DNA from: VRUE01 sp963697805
GTDB lineage: Bacteria > Actinomycetota > Thermoleophilia > Solirubrobacterales > 70-9
Direction of reading: 5' to 3'
DNA: 64,000 nucleotides
NCBI GenBank assembly: GCA_963697805.1
Contig: CAVOPB010000001.1
Coordinates: 62,001-126,000, forward strand
Shown here: piece by piece, positions 57,028-64,000 of the stretch
How the letters are laid out: every line of letters begins with the position of its first letter
Position numbering within the stretch: position 1 is the stretch's first letter
Notes under the pieces: model-generated
What the model was told of the DNA's origin: nothing
What the model saw: the letters and a program-made list of their open reading frames with translations, nothing else
Databases searched by the model: none
Translations under genes and position numbers: made by a program

Positions 57028-57696
57028 TCAGGTCAGGTAGAAGTAGAGCGCGTAGAGGAGATCGACCGCGGGGCTTGATGTGTGGACGGTGACCTCGGGC
57101 GGGACCTGCAGCAGCTGCTCGGAGTAGTTGAAGACAATCTTGACCCCGGCCTCGACGAGTCGGTCGGCGACCGCCTGGGCGGCCGCGGCGGGCACCGCCA
57201 GCACACCGACGACGACGTCCTGGTCGGAGACGACGGACTCGAGCTCGCCGAAATCGCGCACCGGTAGGCCGCCGACCTGATTGCCGACAAGGTCGGGATC
57301 GACGTCGAACATCGCGACGATCCGGAATCCGTGGTCGGCGAAGATGTCGGAGCTGGCGATCGCCTGGCCGAGGTTGCCGGCGCCGAACAGGGCGATGTTG
57401 TGCTGGCCGGCGGTGCGCAGGATCTTGCGGATCTGGGCGACCAGCGAGTCGACGTTGTAGCCGACGCCGCGCTTGCCGAACTTGCCGAAGCCGGAGAGGT
57501 CGCGGCGGATCTGGGTCGGGTTGATGTGGGTGTAGTCGGACAGTTCCTGCGAGGAGATCGTCTCCCGGCCCATCTTCCGGGCCTGGGTCAGGACCTGCAG
57601 GTAGCGCGATAGGCGCGCCGCCACGCCCAGCGAAAGGCGCTCGCCGTCGACCATCAGGTCATCGGACACCTCCGCCTCCTCTACGGCCCGCTCCAT
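57028..57696 (-). CDS. rex: Rex redox-sensing transcriptional repressor
   Basis: 222 residues. The N-terminal winged helix includes RLSRYLQVLTQ, SSQELSDYTHINPTQIRRDLSGFGKFGKRGVGY; the Rossmann domain has LFGAGNLGQA near residue 100. It senses NADH/NAD+ and represses respiration and fermentation genes when NADH is low. ATG 57696 follows immediately after the glutaredoxin gene's stop codon. Confidence 0.94.
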   Translation of the reverse strand: MERAVEEAEVSDDLMVDGERLSLGVAARLSRYLQVLTQARKMGRETISSQELSDYTHINPTQIRRDLSGFGKFGKRGVGYNVDSLVAQIRKILRTAGQHNIALFGAGNLGQAIASSDIFADHGFRIVAMFDVDPDLVGNQVGGLPVRDFGELESVVSDQDVVVGVLAVPAAAAQAVADRLVEAGVKIVFNYSEQLLQVPPEVTVHTSSPAVDLLYALYFYLT

Positions 57697-57942
57697 CTAC
57701 CCCACAGTATCGAGCCGGGCGCGAAGTGCGTCCGCGTCGAGGCGGAGCTCCGAGATGACCTCGCCGTCCACCTCGACGACCGGGATCCGCTCGAGCAGGC
57801 GCCGCAGCAGTCCCTCCTCGCTCTCGATGTCGACCTCCCGCAGCTCGAACTCACGGCCCTCGGCGTGGATCGCGATGATCTCGGCGACCGCCACTTCGCA
57901 GAGGTGACAGCCCGGCCGCGAGTAAATGACAACCTCGGTCAA
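57697..57942 (-). CDS. Small glutaredoxin-like protein (DUF836 type)
   Basis: 81 residues from TTG 57942, overlapping the tsaD stop (TTGA). YSRPGCHLCEVAV has the CxxC motif at residues about 11-14, followed by a thioredoxin-fold core with IPVVEVDG carrying the cis-proline. It should be a dithiol oxidoreductase. It lies between tsaD and rex, so a redox link to Rex is conceivable but unproven. Confidence 0.85.
   Translation of the reverse strand: MTEVVIYSRPGCHLCEVAVAEIIAIHAEGREFELREVDIESEEGLLRRLLERIPVVEVDGEVISELRLDADALRARLDTVG
57704..57709 (-). promoter_or_regulatory. Leaderless-type -10 box for rex (TACTGT)
   Basis: Minus-strand TACTGT, 7 bases before ATG 57696, inside the last codons of the glutaredoxin gene. 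Confidence 0.4.
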
Positions 57943-58928
57943 GTGGTCGGGAAGGCGTCGTATTCGAGGTACTCCGGATATGGACGTGGCTCGGCAAAGC
58001 GCGCTGCGGAGCCGATCATCGCGGCGTTGTCGGTGCAGAGCTCGCGCGGCACCAGCTTGAGGCGGACCCCGTGCTTCTCGCAGAGCCCCGCCGCCGCGTT
58101 GCGGAGAGCGCCATTGGCGGCGACGCCGCCGCCCAGCGCGACGGCCGACCACTCGTCCCCCCTCAGGGCGCGGTCGAGCTTCGCCGCCAGCTGCCCCACC
58201 GCCGCCGCCTGGAAGCTCGCCGCGAGGTCGGCGCGACGGCGCTCTACCTCCTCCTCCCCCAGCTCGCGGCAGAGGTAGGCGAGCGCGGTCTTGAGACCGC
58301 TGAAGCTGAAGTCGAGGCCGGGGCCGCGGCTCATCGCGACCGGCAGCTCGAACGCGTCGGGGTCGCCATCTGCGGCAAGGCGCTCCAGGGCGGGCCCGCC
58401 CGGATAGCCGAGGTCGAGCATCCGCGCGACCTTGTCGAATGCCTCTCCGGCGGCGTCGTCGAGAGTCTGGCCCAGCACCTCATGGCCGTGGTGATCGGTC
58501 ACCGCGGCGAGCAGCGTGTGGCCACCGCTGGCGAGAAGGCAGAGAAACGGCGGCTCGAGCGGGTCCGGCTCGAGGAAGTTCGCGGCGACGTGGCCCTGGA
58601 GGTGGTCGACCGGGATCAGCGGCAATCGGCGCGGCGCGGCGATCGCCTTCGCGGTGCTGACACCGACCAGGAGCGCGCCGATCAGGCCCGGCCCGACGGT
58701 GACGGCGACCGCCTCGATGTCATCGAGGCTGGCGGCGGCCTCGGCGAGCGAGGCCTCGATGACCGGGACAACGAGGTCGAGGTGGTGGCGCGAGGCGACC
58801 TCCGGCACGACGCCGCCGAAGCGGGCGTGCGCCTCCGCCTGCGAGGAGATCGTGTTGGCGATAATGCGCGGGCCGTCCAACACCGCCGCGCAGGTGTCAT
58901 CGCAAGACGTCTCGATCGCCAGGATCAA
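57939..58928 (-). CDS. tsaD: TsaD: tRNA t6A37 threonylcarbamoyltransferase
   Basis: 329 residues from TTG 58928. Kae1/TsaD signatures: AIETSCDDT, AHARFGGVVPEVASRHH, the metal-binding HLQGH near residue 108 and the ASGGHT loop. It transfers threonylcarbamoyl to A37 of ANN-decoding tRNAs together with TsaB and TsaE, which are both encoded upstream on the same strand. Confidence 0.96.
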   Translation of the reverse strand: MILAIETSCDDTCAAVLDGPRIIANTISSQAEAHARFGGVVPEVASRHHLDLVVPVIEASLAEAAASLDDIEAVAVTVGPGLIGALLVGVSTAKAIAAPRRLPLIPVDHLQGHVAANFLEPDPLEPPFLCLLASGGHTLLAAVTDHHGHEVLGQTLDDAAGEAFDKVARMLDLGYPGGPALERLAADGDPDAFELPVAMSRGPGLDFSFSGLKTALAYLCRELGEEEVERRRADLAASFQAAAVGQLAAKLDRALRGDEWSAVALGGGVAANGALRNAAAGLCEKHGVRLKLVPRELCTDNAAMIGSAARFAEPRPYPEYLEYDAFPTT

Positions 58929-59106
58929 TTCCGCCCGTCCCTAGACCACCGGGACCATGCACGACCCGACCCACACAAATTCCGCCAATGTGCTCCGCTC
59001 CCGCTCGCTTGCGCTGCTGATCACCGGAATCCTCGCAAGCTCGCTACCGCGTCCGCCATTTGCGGGTCCGTGAGGGACGGTGTGGGCGGCGACCCAGCCG
59101 CTCTGT
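58929..59106. other. Spacer between rimI and tsaD
   Basis: 178 bases. GCGAGCTTGCGAGGATT on the minus strand recalls the right box of the SAERA cassette, but the left box and the peptide frame are not there. No gene supported. Confidence 0.3.
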
Positions 59107-59577
59107 TCAATCTAGCCACATGATCAGCGCGTCCTCGCCGTTGTCCTGGTAGTAGCGGGGACGCACGCCGGCGGAGCGGAATCCGAGGCCCTCGTACATC
59201 GCGATCGCCTCGCGATTGGAGACCCGCACCTCGAGGGTCGTCGGCAACTCGTTGCCGGAGGTCTCGAACAGCTGGGAGATGAGTCGGGTCGCGACGCCGA
59301 GCCGGCGGCGCTCGGGCGCGACGGCGACGTTCATCAGATGCCAGACGCGGTCGTAGCGCGAGCAGACCAGATAGCCCAACAGCTCCTCGCCGTCGGTTGC
59401 CGCGAGGCAGATGCCCGAGGGCTTCGAGAGCTCGAGCACGAACATCGCCAGCGACCATGGCGAGGGGAACGAACGGCGCTCGATCGAGATAACCGCCGGC
59501 AGGTCGCTGTAGGCAAGGCGGCGCACGGCCAGCTCGTCGCCGGCGCTATTCGGGTGTCGGGATAGTGTCTCGCTCAC
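59107..59577 (-). CDS. rimI: RimI-type N-alpha-acetyltransferase
   Basis: 156 residues from GTG 59577. GNAT fold: VAVAPERRRLGVATRLI is the acetyl-CoA pyrophosphate loop (about 92-108), and NREAIAMYEGLGF the conserved C-terminal helix. It acetylates ribosomal protein S18 or, in actinobacteria, other protein N-termini. Overlaps the 3' end of tsaB, a conserved rimI-tsaB-tsaD association. Confidence 0.9.
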   Translation of the reverse strand: MSETLSRHPNSAGDELAVRRLAYSDLPAVISIERRSFPSPWSLAMFVLELSKPSGICLAATDGEELLGYLVCSRYDRVWHLMNVAVAPERRRLGVATRLISQLFETSGNELPTTLEVRVSNREAIAMYEGLGFRSAGVRPRYYQDNGEDALIMWLD

Positions 59578-60247
59578 GCCAGCGTTCCGCGTCGGGAGGC
59601 CTCAGATAGTTCGGGGCGGCGGGCTCGGCCTCAACTCCAGCCCCGGCCGCCGCCAGTGCGCAGATGTGCCGGGCGGCGATCCGGTGGGCGGGATCGGCGT
59701 CCTCTGGAATCTCGACGTCGGGGCCCGCCAGCTCCTCGCGAAATCGTACCGCGCCCGATCCGGCGCAAAGGACCGGCTTACCGACCGCCGCGATCCGCGC
59801 AGCCAGTTCCGGCGGCGGGCATACGAGAGGGTCCCAGATCCGCTCGCCTCCGGAGTCGTATGACGCCGCGAAGACCTCGCCGCGGCGCGCGTCGATGGCG
59901 GCGAGCCGAATCACGCCGTCGCCGCCGTCGATTCCGCGTCCAAGCGCATCGAGGGTGCTGACGCCGCGGACGTCGAGGCCACGGCTGAGGCCCAGCGCTC
60001 GCGCCGTCGCGATCCCGACACGCAGGCCGGTGAAGGACCCCGGGCCGATGCCGACGCCGAGCGCCTCGAATTCGTCCCAACCCCCCGCCCCCCCGACCGC
60101 GCGCTCAACCTCGGCGAGCAGCGCCGTCGTGTGCATCGGGCTTCCCTTCTCGGAGAGGCCGAGCAGCGACTCGTAGAGGACCTCGTCTCCCTGCACGGCG
60201 GCGACGGCTGTGTCCTCCGTCGCCGTATCGAAGCCGAGGATCGCCAG
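59546..60247 (-). CDS. tsaB: TsaB: t6A synthesis protein, probable CTG start
   Basis: 233 residues if translation starts at CTG 60247. The conserved TsaB N-terminus (LAILGFDTATEDTAVA) is in frame upstream of the first ATG/GTG/TTG (GTG 60196), and an in-frame TAG at 60257-60259 closes the frame. No ordinary start codon lies in between. GIGPGSFTGLRVGIATARAL near residue 70 is the family hallmark. TsaB partners TsaD. Starting at GTG 60196 would remove the first beta strand and glycine turn. Confidence 0.85.
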   Translation of the reverse strand: MAILGFDTATEDTAVAAVQGDEVLYESLLGLSEKGSPMHTTALLAEVERAVGGAGGWDEFEALGVGIGPGSFTGLRVGIATARALGLSRGLDVRGVSTLDALGRGIDGGDGVIRLAAIDARRGEVFAASYDSGGERIWDPLVCPPPELAARIAAVGKPVLCAGSGAVRFREELAGPDVEIPEDADPAHRIAARHICALAAAGAGVEAEPAAPNYLRPPDAERWRERDTIPTPE

Positions 60248-60256
60248 CGGGCCGAG

Positions 60257-60631
60257 CTAGCCCTTCACGTTGAAGGCGAACAGGCCAACCCGTTTGCCTT
60301 CGACGAACCAGGTGACCTTGTGCTGGCCGGGGATGTTCGAGGTGATCTTGTTGACGTAGAGGGTCCCCGCCTTGGCTTCCTGTTTCGGCGCGCAGAGCCG
60401 GCGTTTGGTCGGGAATTTCACGCAGACGGTGTAGAAGACGTCGTTCTTGGTGCTGCGGAAGAACGCTCCCTTGTCACGGCCCTTCTGGCAGGCATGGGCT
60501 GGTTTCGCGTTCTCCGAGAGGCCGCAGGCAACGTAGTGGCGGTAGGCGGCCCCCTGGGCCATCGCAGGCACGAGGCTCGCCAACAGCGCAACTCCCATCA
60601 ATATCGCCGCCAGCGTCTTGACTCGCTTCAT
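60257..60631 (-). CDS. Small secreted Cys-containing protein inside the tsa cluster
   Basis: 124 residues. A signal peptide ends near MAQGA (residue 27). The mature part is basic, with four cysteines (ACGLSEN, HACQKG, TVCVKF, RLCAPK) and a beta-rich C-terminus. AGGAGGAGGAAGG upstream is a strong ribosome-binding site. Its TAG lies 9 bases before the tsaB start. Unknown family; unrelated in kind to the surrounding tRNA-modification genes. Confidence 0.72.
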   Translation of the reverse strand: MKRVKTLAAILMGVALLASLVPAMAQGAAYRHYVACGLSENAKPAHACQKGRDKGAFFRSTKNDVFYTVCVKFPTKRRLCAPKQEAKAGTLYVNKITSNIPGQHKVTWFVEGKRVGLFAFNVKG

Positions 60632-60704
60632 CGGGCGCCTTCCTCCTCCTCGGTACGGGTTGTGGTGGCCGATGCTACACGGCGGGCACGCTCCCGAAAC
60701 ACGG

Positions 60705-61139
60705 CTATTTGCGGGTGGATGCGCTCGCGACCTCGATCGAGCGGCGATTCCCGCCCAGATGGGCGATCCGAACCTCGAGCCTGACGCCCGCGGCGAGGCG
60801 CGGCTCGGCGACCGCGGGCCACTCGACGAAGGTGAGGGTATCGGCGTCGAGATAGTCCTCGAGGAGCGCTGGTTCCTCCCCCTCGAGGTCGGCGAGCCGG
60901 TAGAGATCGAGGTGGGAGATCGGGACCCGGCCGCGATAGCGACGGCCGATCGTGAAGGTCGGGGATACGACCGGCTCCTCGACCCCGAGCGCTCGGCAGG
61001 CGCCTCGGATCAAGGTCGTCTTCCCGGCCCCGACCTCACCGATGACGAGGACGACGTCGCCAGGGGCAAGGTCGGCGGCGAGCCGGGCGCCGGTCGCTTC
61101 GCTCTCCTCCGCGGAGGCGCTGGTCAGCGGCTCAGCCAA
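60705..61139 (-). CDS. tsaE: TsaE: ATPase of the t6A synthesis complex
   Basis: 144 residues. Walker A GEVGAGKTTL near 34-43, SPTFTIGRRY near 60, HLDLYRL and the Walker-B-like VEWPAVAE. It drives turnover of the TsaBD complex. Overlaps the uracil-DNA glycosylase gene by 8 bases. Confidence 0.94.
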   Translation of the reverse strand: MAEPLTSASAEESEATGARLAADLAPGDVVLVIGEVGAGKTTLIRGACRALGVEEPVVSPTFTIGRRYRGRVPISHLDLYRLADLEGEEPALLEDYLDADTLTFVEWPAVAEPRLAAGVRLEVRIAHLGGNRRSIEVASASTRK

Positions 61140-61815
61140 AGAAGTCGAGCTGGTCGGCGGGGGGCTGCGGCGGCCCCGGGACCGGTGCCTCCTCGATCTC
61201 CTCCTCGGGGTCGGGGGCGCCGGGGTCGGGCCCGGCGAGCAGTTTCGGGAGGGTCTCGAAGTCGCCGCGCAGCGTCTCCTTCACCGCCGGAGTTCGCAGC
61301 CCGGCGGCAGGATGAAAGAGCGGCAGCAGGAATACGGCGCGGCCGCCCAGCGAGTGGACCTGCGGCGTCCCCCGCACCCGCGTGATCCCGGCCGGGTTGC
61401 CGCTCAGCAGCTTGGTCGCGAAGTTGCCGAGGGTGCAGACGACCTTCGGCTCGATCAGCCGCACCTGGTCGAAGAGGAAGGGGCGGCAGGCCTCGATCTC
61501 CTCCGGCTGCGGGTCACGGTTGCCCGGCGGCCGGCTCTTGAGCACGTTGGCGATGAAGACGTCCTCGCGCGACATCCCGATTCCCTCCAGGAGCTCGTTC
61601 AGCAGCTGACCGGCGCGGCCGACAAACGGCAGGCCCTGGCGGTCCTCTTCGGCACCCGGGGCCTCGCCGACGAACATCACCTCGGCGTCGGCGTCGCCGG
61701 ATCCGAACACCGCGCGGGAGCGGGTCTCGTGCAGGGGACATTTGGTGCAGGCCTCGACCTCGCGGAAGAGGCCGACGAGCTCGGCCCGGCGGGCCTCGGC
61801 GGTGACGCCGCTCAT
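61132..61815 (-). CDS. Type-4 (Fe-S) uracil-DNA glycosylase
   Basis: 227 residues. Cluster cysteines: C23-x2-C26 (ACTKC) and two more near 110 (EACRPF) and 126 (VCTLG). Catalytic motif GEAPGAEEDRQGLPFVGRAG near 50 and HPAAGLRT near 170. It removes uracil from DNA, complementing the dut gene. The extended acidic/Pro-rich C-terminus finishes QLDFF-G, which resembles a beta-clamp-binding motif. Confidence 0.92.
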   Translation of the reverse strand: MSGVTAEARRAELVGLFREVEACTKCPLHETRSRAVFGSGDADAEVMFVGEAPGAEEDRQGLPFVGRAGQLLNELLEGIGMSREDVFIANVLKSRPPGNRDPQPEEIEACRPFLFDQVRLIEPKVVCTLGNFATKLLSGNPAGITRVRGTPQVHSLGGRAVFLLPLFHPAAGLRTPAVKETLRGDFETLPKLLAGPDPGAPDPEEEIEEAPVPGPPQPPADQLDFFG

Positions 61816-62099
61816 TTCGGCGGCCCCTTCTTCCGAGGCGCCGGCGCTTCCCCGGCGGCCCGTTTGCGTTTGTCCGCCGCCAGCCGCTCGCGATGGCCGG
61901 CTTCGCGCTCGCGGCGGCGCGATTCGTCAGACCGCACCGCCGCCCCGCGCGGCTGGCGCCCGGGCGGCGCGACGGTCGACATCAGCCGCCGGGCCCGGGT
62001 CGACCCGCATTGTGGGCAGGCGATCTCGCCGGCATCGCCCAGCAGCAGCTCCTCGAACCGACTCCCGCACTCCTCGCACTCGAACTCGTAGATGGGCAT
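61812..62099 (-). CDS. FmdB-family zinc-ribbon protein
   Basis: 95 residues. MPIYEFECEECGSRFE with CPQCGS forms a two-CxxC zinc ribbon in the first 35 residues; the rest is basic and disordered. The FmdB group are small regulatory or nucleic-acid-binding proteins of uncertain role. Stop overlaps the glycosylase ATG (ATGA). Confidence 0.85.
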   Translation of the reverse strand: MPIYEFECEECGSRFEELLLGDAGEIACPQCGSTRARRLMSTVAPPGRQPRGAAVRSDESRRREREAGHRERLAADKRKRAAGEAPAPRKKGPPK

Positions 62100-62120
62100 G
62101 GTGATCTCCGCCCGTTCGCC

Positions 62121-62897
62121 CTATGGCTTGAGGGTGACCGTCACCTTCGACCCCGCCGTCAGGGCCTTCCCCGGCTTCGGGCTCTGCTTCCTGACCTTGC
62201 CCGTTTTCGCGGTGGCGCCTTCCTTCTTGGTCGCCTTGCCGAGCTTGCAGTTGGCCTTCTTCAGCTTCTTCTTGGCCGCCTTGAGCTTCTTGCCGGCGAG
62301 GTTGGGAACGATGCATTGGGCGGGGGGCGGGGCCGGAGGCCCAGCCACGGCGGGCATCGCGTATTCGACGTCGGCGTTGAAGCCGAGCTCAAATTCGGTT
62401 CCTCCTCCGCCGATTTTTTGAGCCGGTGCGCCCGGTTCGAGCCGCGGCGAGAAGGTCCGGAATTCGGATCCGGGGGGAGCGATGGCGAAGCCGATCGCGC
62501 TGCTTCCGGTGGCCGTGTTGAGGCCGATCAGGTCCCCGACCCGGATCGGAAGCGAGGTGGGGAAGGTCACGGTCCCCGAGCCGGGGACCGGGGACTCCGG
62601 AGCGCTGGCCCCCGTCGCTTCATATTTTTCGCCCCCGACCGGCCTGAGGACAACGAGGCGGAACGGCCCGCCCGAGTAGTCGCCCGCCATCCGCCAGCGC
62701 ACGACGGTCCCATCGTTCGGCGAGGTCGCGTTGGCCCCCGGCTCGCCGAGCGTCAGGTTCACGCCGGTCACTTCACCCGTTGATTGGCCGCTGAAGTCGA
62801 CCGTCAGCGGGCTGCCGACGGTGACCGTGGCCGCCTGGGCGCCGGCACAGAGGGCGAGCGAGGCCGCGACCACCACCAACAGGACGGAGAGTCTCAA
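62121..62897 (-). CDS. Secreted protein with beta domain and C-terminal PASTA domain
   Basis: 258 residues from TTG 62897. A signal peptide ends near AQA (residue 22). The middle is a beta-sandwich-like domain with no enzyme motif. The last 65 residues are a PASTA domain (VPNLAGKKLKAAKKKL, then GSKVTVTL). PASTA domains bind muropeptides or beta-lactams, so a cell-wall association is likely. Confidence 0.82.
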   Translation of the reverse strand: MRLSVLLVVVAASLALCAGAQAATVTVGSPLTVDFSGQSTGEVTGVNLTLGEPGANATSPNDGTVVRWRMAGDYSGGPFRLVVLRPVGGEKYEATGASAPESPVPGSGTVTFPTSLPIRVGDLIGLNTATGSSAIGFAIAPPGSEFRTFSPRLEPGAPAQKIGGGGTEFELGFNADVEYAMPAVAGPPAPPPAQCIVPNLAGKKLKAAKKKLKKANCKLGKATKKEGATAKTGKVRKQSPKPGKALTAGSKVTVTLKP

Positions 62898-62906
62898 GGC
62901 CCGGCC

Positions 62907-62912
62907 ATCCTA
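62907..62912 (-). promoter_or_regulatory. -10-like box for the PASTA protein gene (TAGGAT)
   Basis: Minus-strand TAGGAT, 9 bases before TTG 62897. Confidence 0.35.
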
Positions 62913-62920
62913 TATCGGGC

Positions 62921-63856
62921 CTAGGAGAGCGGCTCCCAGTCCCAGCTGCCGGGCGCCGCCAGGCTCTCGCTGTCGAGGTAATCCTTGAAGGACGAGAGCT
63001 CGGCGGGGTCGATGCCGTAGACATGGTCGGCCTCGGGGAAGATGCCGGCACGGACCTCCGTCGTGTAGCGGCCGACGCCCTCGACCATCGCCTCGTGAAC
63101 CTCGGCGTAGCGCTTGACGAATTTCGGCGTCCGGCCGGTGGTGATCCCGAGCAGGTCGTGGAAGACCAGCACCTGGCCGGCGGTCGCGGCCCCGGCGCCG
63201 ATCCCGATCACCGGCACCTCCAGGCGCTCGACAATCGCCTCGGTGATCGCCGCCGGGACTGCCTCGAAGACGATCGCGAAGCAACCGACCGATTGCAGCG
63301 CGAGCGCGTCCTCGCAGAGTTTGATCGCGCCCTTCAGGTCCTTGCCCTGGGTCTTGTAGCCGCCGAGGGCGGTGGCGGTCTGCGGCGTCAGTCCGACGTG
63401 GCCCATCACCGGGATCCCGGCGCGGACGATCGCCCGCGCCCGCTCGACCGAGGTCCCCCCCGCCTCGAGCTTGATCACCTGGCAGCCGGTCTCCTTGACC
63501 AGGCGCTGGGCGTTCTGGACCGCGAGCTCGTTGCTGGCCTCGTAGCTGCCCATCGGCATGTCACCGACCATCAGCGGCGTGCTGAGGCCACGGCGGACGG
63601 CCTTGCCGAGCATCACCATCTCGTCCATCGAGACCGGCTCGGTGCCCGGATAGCCGAGCACGACCATCGCCGCGGTATCGCCGACGAGGACGATGTCGAC
63701 GCACGCCTCCTCGGCAACCCGGGCCGAGGGATAGTCGTAGGCGGTGACCATCACGATCGGTTCGCCGGCGGCCTTCATCTCGGCCAGGCGCGGCAGCGTC
63801 ACCGGCCTGCGCTCCGAGCCTTGGTCCCGACCGACTTCGACCTTGAAATCCTTCAT
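62921..63856 (-). CDS. panB: PanB: ketopantoate hydroxymethyltransferase
   Basis: 311 residues, longer than the typical 265 by an N-terminal extension of about 20 and a C-terminal extension. VTAYDYPSARVAEEA, VGDTAAMVVLGY, GDMPMGSYE and KLEAGG are the conserved active-site blocks; GHVGLTPQ is present. It makes ketopantoate from 2-oxoisovalerate and methylenetetrahydrofolate in pantothenate synthesis. Start overlaps the panD stop (ATGA). Confidence 0.95.
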   Translation of the reverse strand: MKDFKVEVGRDQGSERRPVTLPRLAEMKAAGEPIVMVTAYDYPSARVAEEACVDIVLVGDTAAMVVLGYPGTEPVSMDEMVMLGKAVRRGLSTPLMVGDMPMGSYEASNELAVQNAQRLVKETGCQVIKLEAGGTSVERARAIVRAGIPVMGHVGLTPQTATALGGYKTQGKDLKGAIKLCEDALALQSVGCFAIVFEAVPAAITEAIVERLEVPVIGIGAGAATAGQVLVFHDLLGITTGRTPKFVKRYAEVHEAMVEGVGRYTTEVRAGIFPEADHVYGIDPAELSSFKDYLDSESLAAPGSWDWEPLS

Positions 63857-64000
63857 GAAAGAAGCACCTCCGGATTGCTGTCGACGGCGACGGCACGGTT
63901 GGCGTCATCGACGTGGACGACGACCGGCGAGTAGGCCTCGAGGTCGCTCTCCTCGTAGGCGGCGAACGAGGCGACGATGACCCTGTGGCCGGGCCTGGTC
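63853..64000 (-). CDS. panD: PanD: aspartate 1-decarboxylase, C-terminal part (cut by window edge)
   Basis: The visible 48 codons read RPGHRVIVASFAAY near the edge, then PVVVHVDDANRAVAV and VLLS before TGA. This matches the end of PanD (GDxVIIxxYA, then a PVVVxVDxxN strand). PanD makes beta-alanine for pantothenate, so panD-panB form one operon. The 5' end lies outside the window. Confidence 0.85.
   Translation of the reverse strand, partial: TRPGHRVIVASFAAYEESDLEAYSPVVVHVDDANRAVAVDSNPEVLLS

Noticed and set aside
58978..59060. Possible fifth SAERA cassette between rimI and tsaD
   Set aside because: Only the GCGAGGATT-like end is similar. The GCGGAGCGAGC box, the peptide frame and the coupling to a start codon are missing.
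1..64000. CRISPR arrays, prophage, transposases or attachment sites
   Set aside because: No regularly spaced repeats, no phage or transposase proteins, and no direct repeat flanking the tRNA-Gln were seen.

Overview
The window is high-GC, gene-dense DNA with GTG and TTG starts, many 1-4 base gene overlaps and very short spacers. It looks like an actinobacterial chromosome. A Thermoleophilia/Solirubrobacterales relative is my best guess, from MurT/GatD, DapL-type lysine synthesis, actinobacterial Rex and Kdp, and many apparently leaderless starts. No rRNA is present, so the placement is inference. I see no phage, insertion sequence, CRISPR array or classical defence island; most of the content is core metabolism and cell-envelope genes.

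Layout. 1-5.7 kb: cinA-thpR-recA, a small membrane protein, miaB-miaA. 5.6-9.7 kb: a secreted DUF1906 protein, dapF-dapL, a membrane protein. 9.7-13.4 kb: MBL hydrolase and epimerase divergent from hflX-dut. 13.4-19.9 kb: a large secreted RTX-repeat protein; gatD, a methyltransferase and murT (lipid II amidation); a lipid kinase; a methyltransferase. 20-23.5 kb: membrane-anchored cyclophilin, peroxiredoxin, hydrolase, PRC-like protein, VKOR-DsbA disulfide pair. 23.6-26.4 kb: methyltransferase, SDR, SCP2-type thiolase behind a palindromic operator. 26.5-34.7 kb: a complete kdp locus with rearranged order (kinase half of KdpD, kdpE, micro-ORF, kdpF, kdpA, kdpC, kdpB, N-terminal half of KdpD, membrane-anchored Usp). 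34.7-44.5 kb: FUSC protein, CcdA, a divergent LeuRS-like protein, lipoprotein, GtrA, secreted protein, heterodimeric ABC exporter. 44.7-53.2 kb: lipoprotein, tRNA-Gln(CUG), FAD reductase, two RCK/TrkA proteins, two APC permeases with Usp tails (one frameshifted), an FMN 2-hydroxyacid oxidase. 53.2-64 kb: cupredoxin lipoprotein, H+-pyrophosphatase, ybdK-rex-glutaredoxin-tsaD, rimI-tsaB, tsaE-udg-fmdB, PASTA protein, panB-panD.

The most unusual signal is a dispersed cassette of about 70 bases found at four gene junctions (1320-1433, 3212-3279, 11529-11600, 16883-16974). It has a conserved reading frame for a 15-23 residue peptide beginning [M/V]SAERA, and in three of the four places its stop codon overlaps the start codon of the next gene. 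Two copies also sit just behind TAGGNT-type -10 boxes. I interpret it as a candidate family of leader micro-ORFs that couple translation to the downstream gene.

Other system-level points: (i) many genes have a TANNNT -10 element 6-8 bases before the start codon, implying leaderless mRNAs, and four times the TAG stop codon of the preceding gene is itself the start of that hexamer; (ii) extracytoplasmic proteins use GAA for glutamate while cytoplasmic genes use GAG, with a switch inside one gene; (iii) K+ handling is heavily represented (Kdp, two RCK proteins, two KimA-like permeases); (iv) several core enzymes lack family-defining residues (DapF with both catalytic Cys changed to Ser; a LeuRS paralogue with a degenerate editing site and no C-terminal domain).
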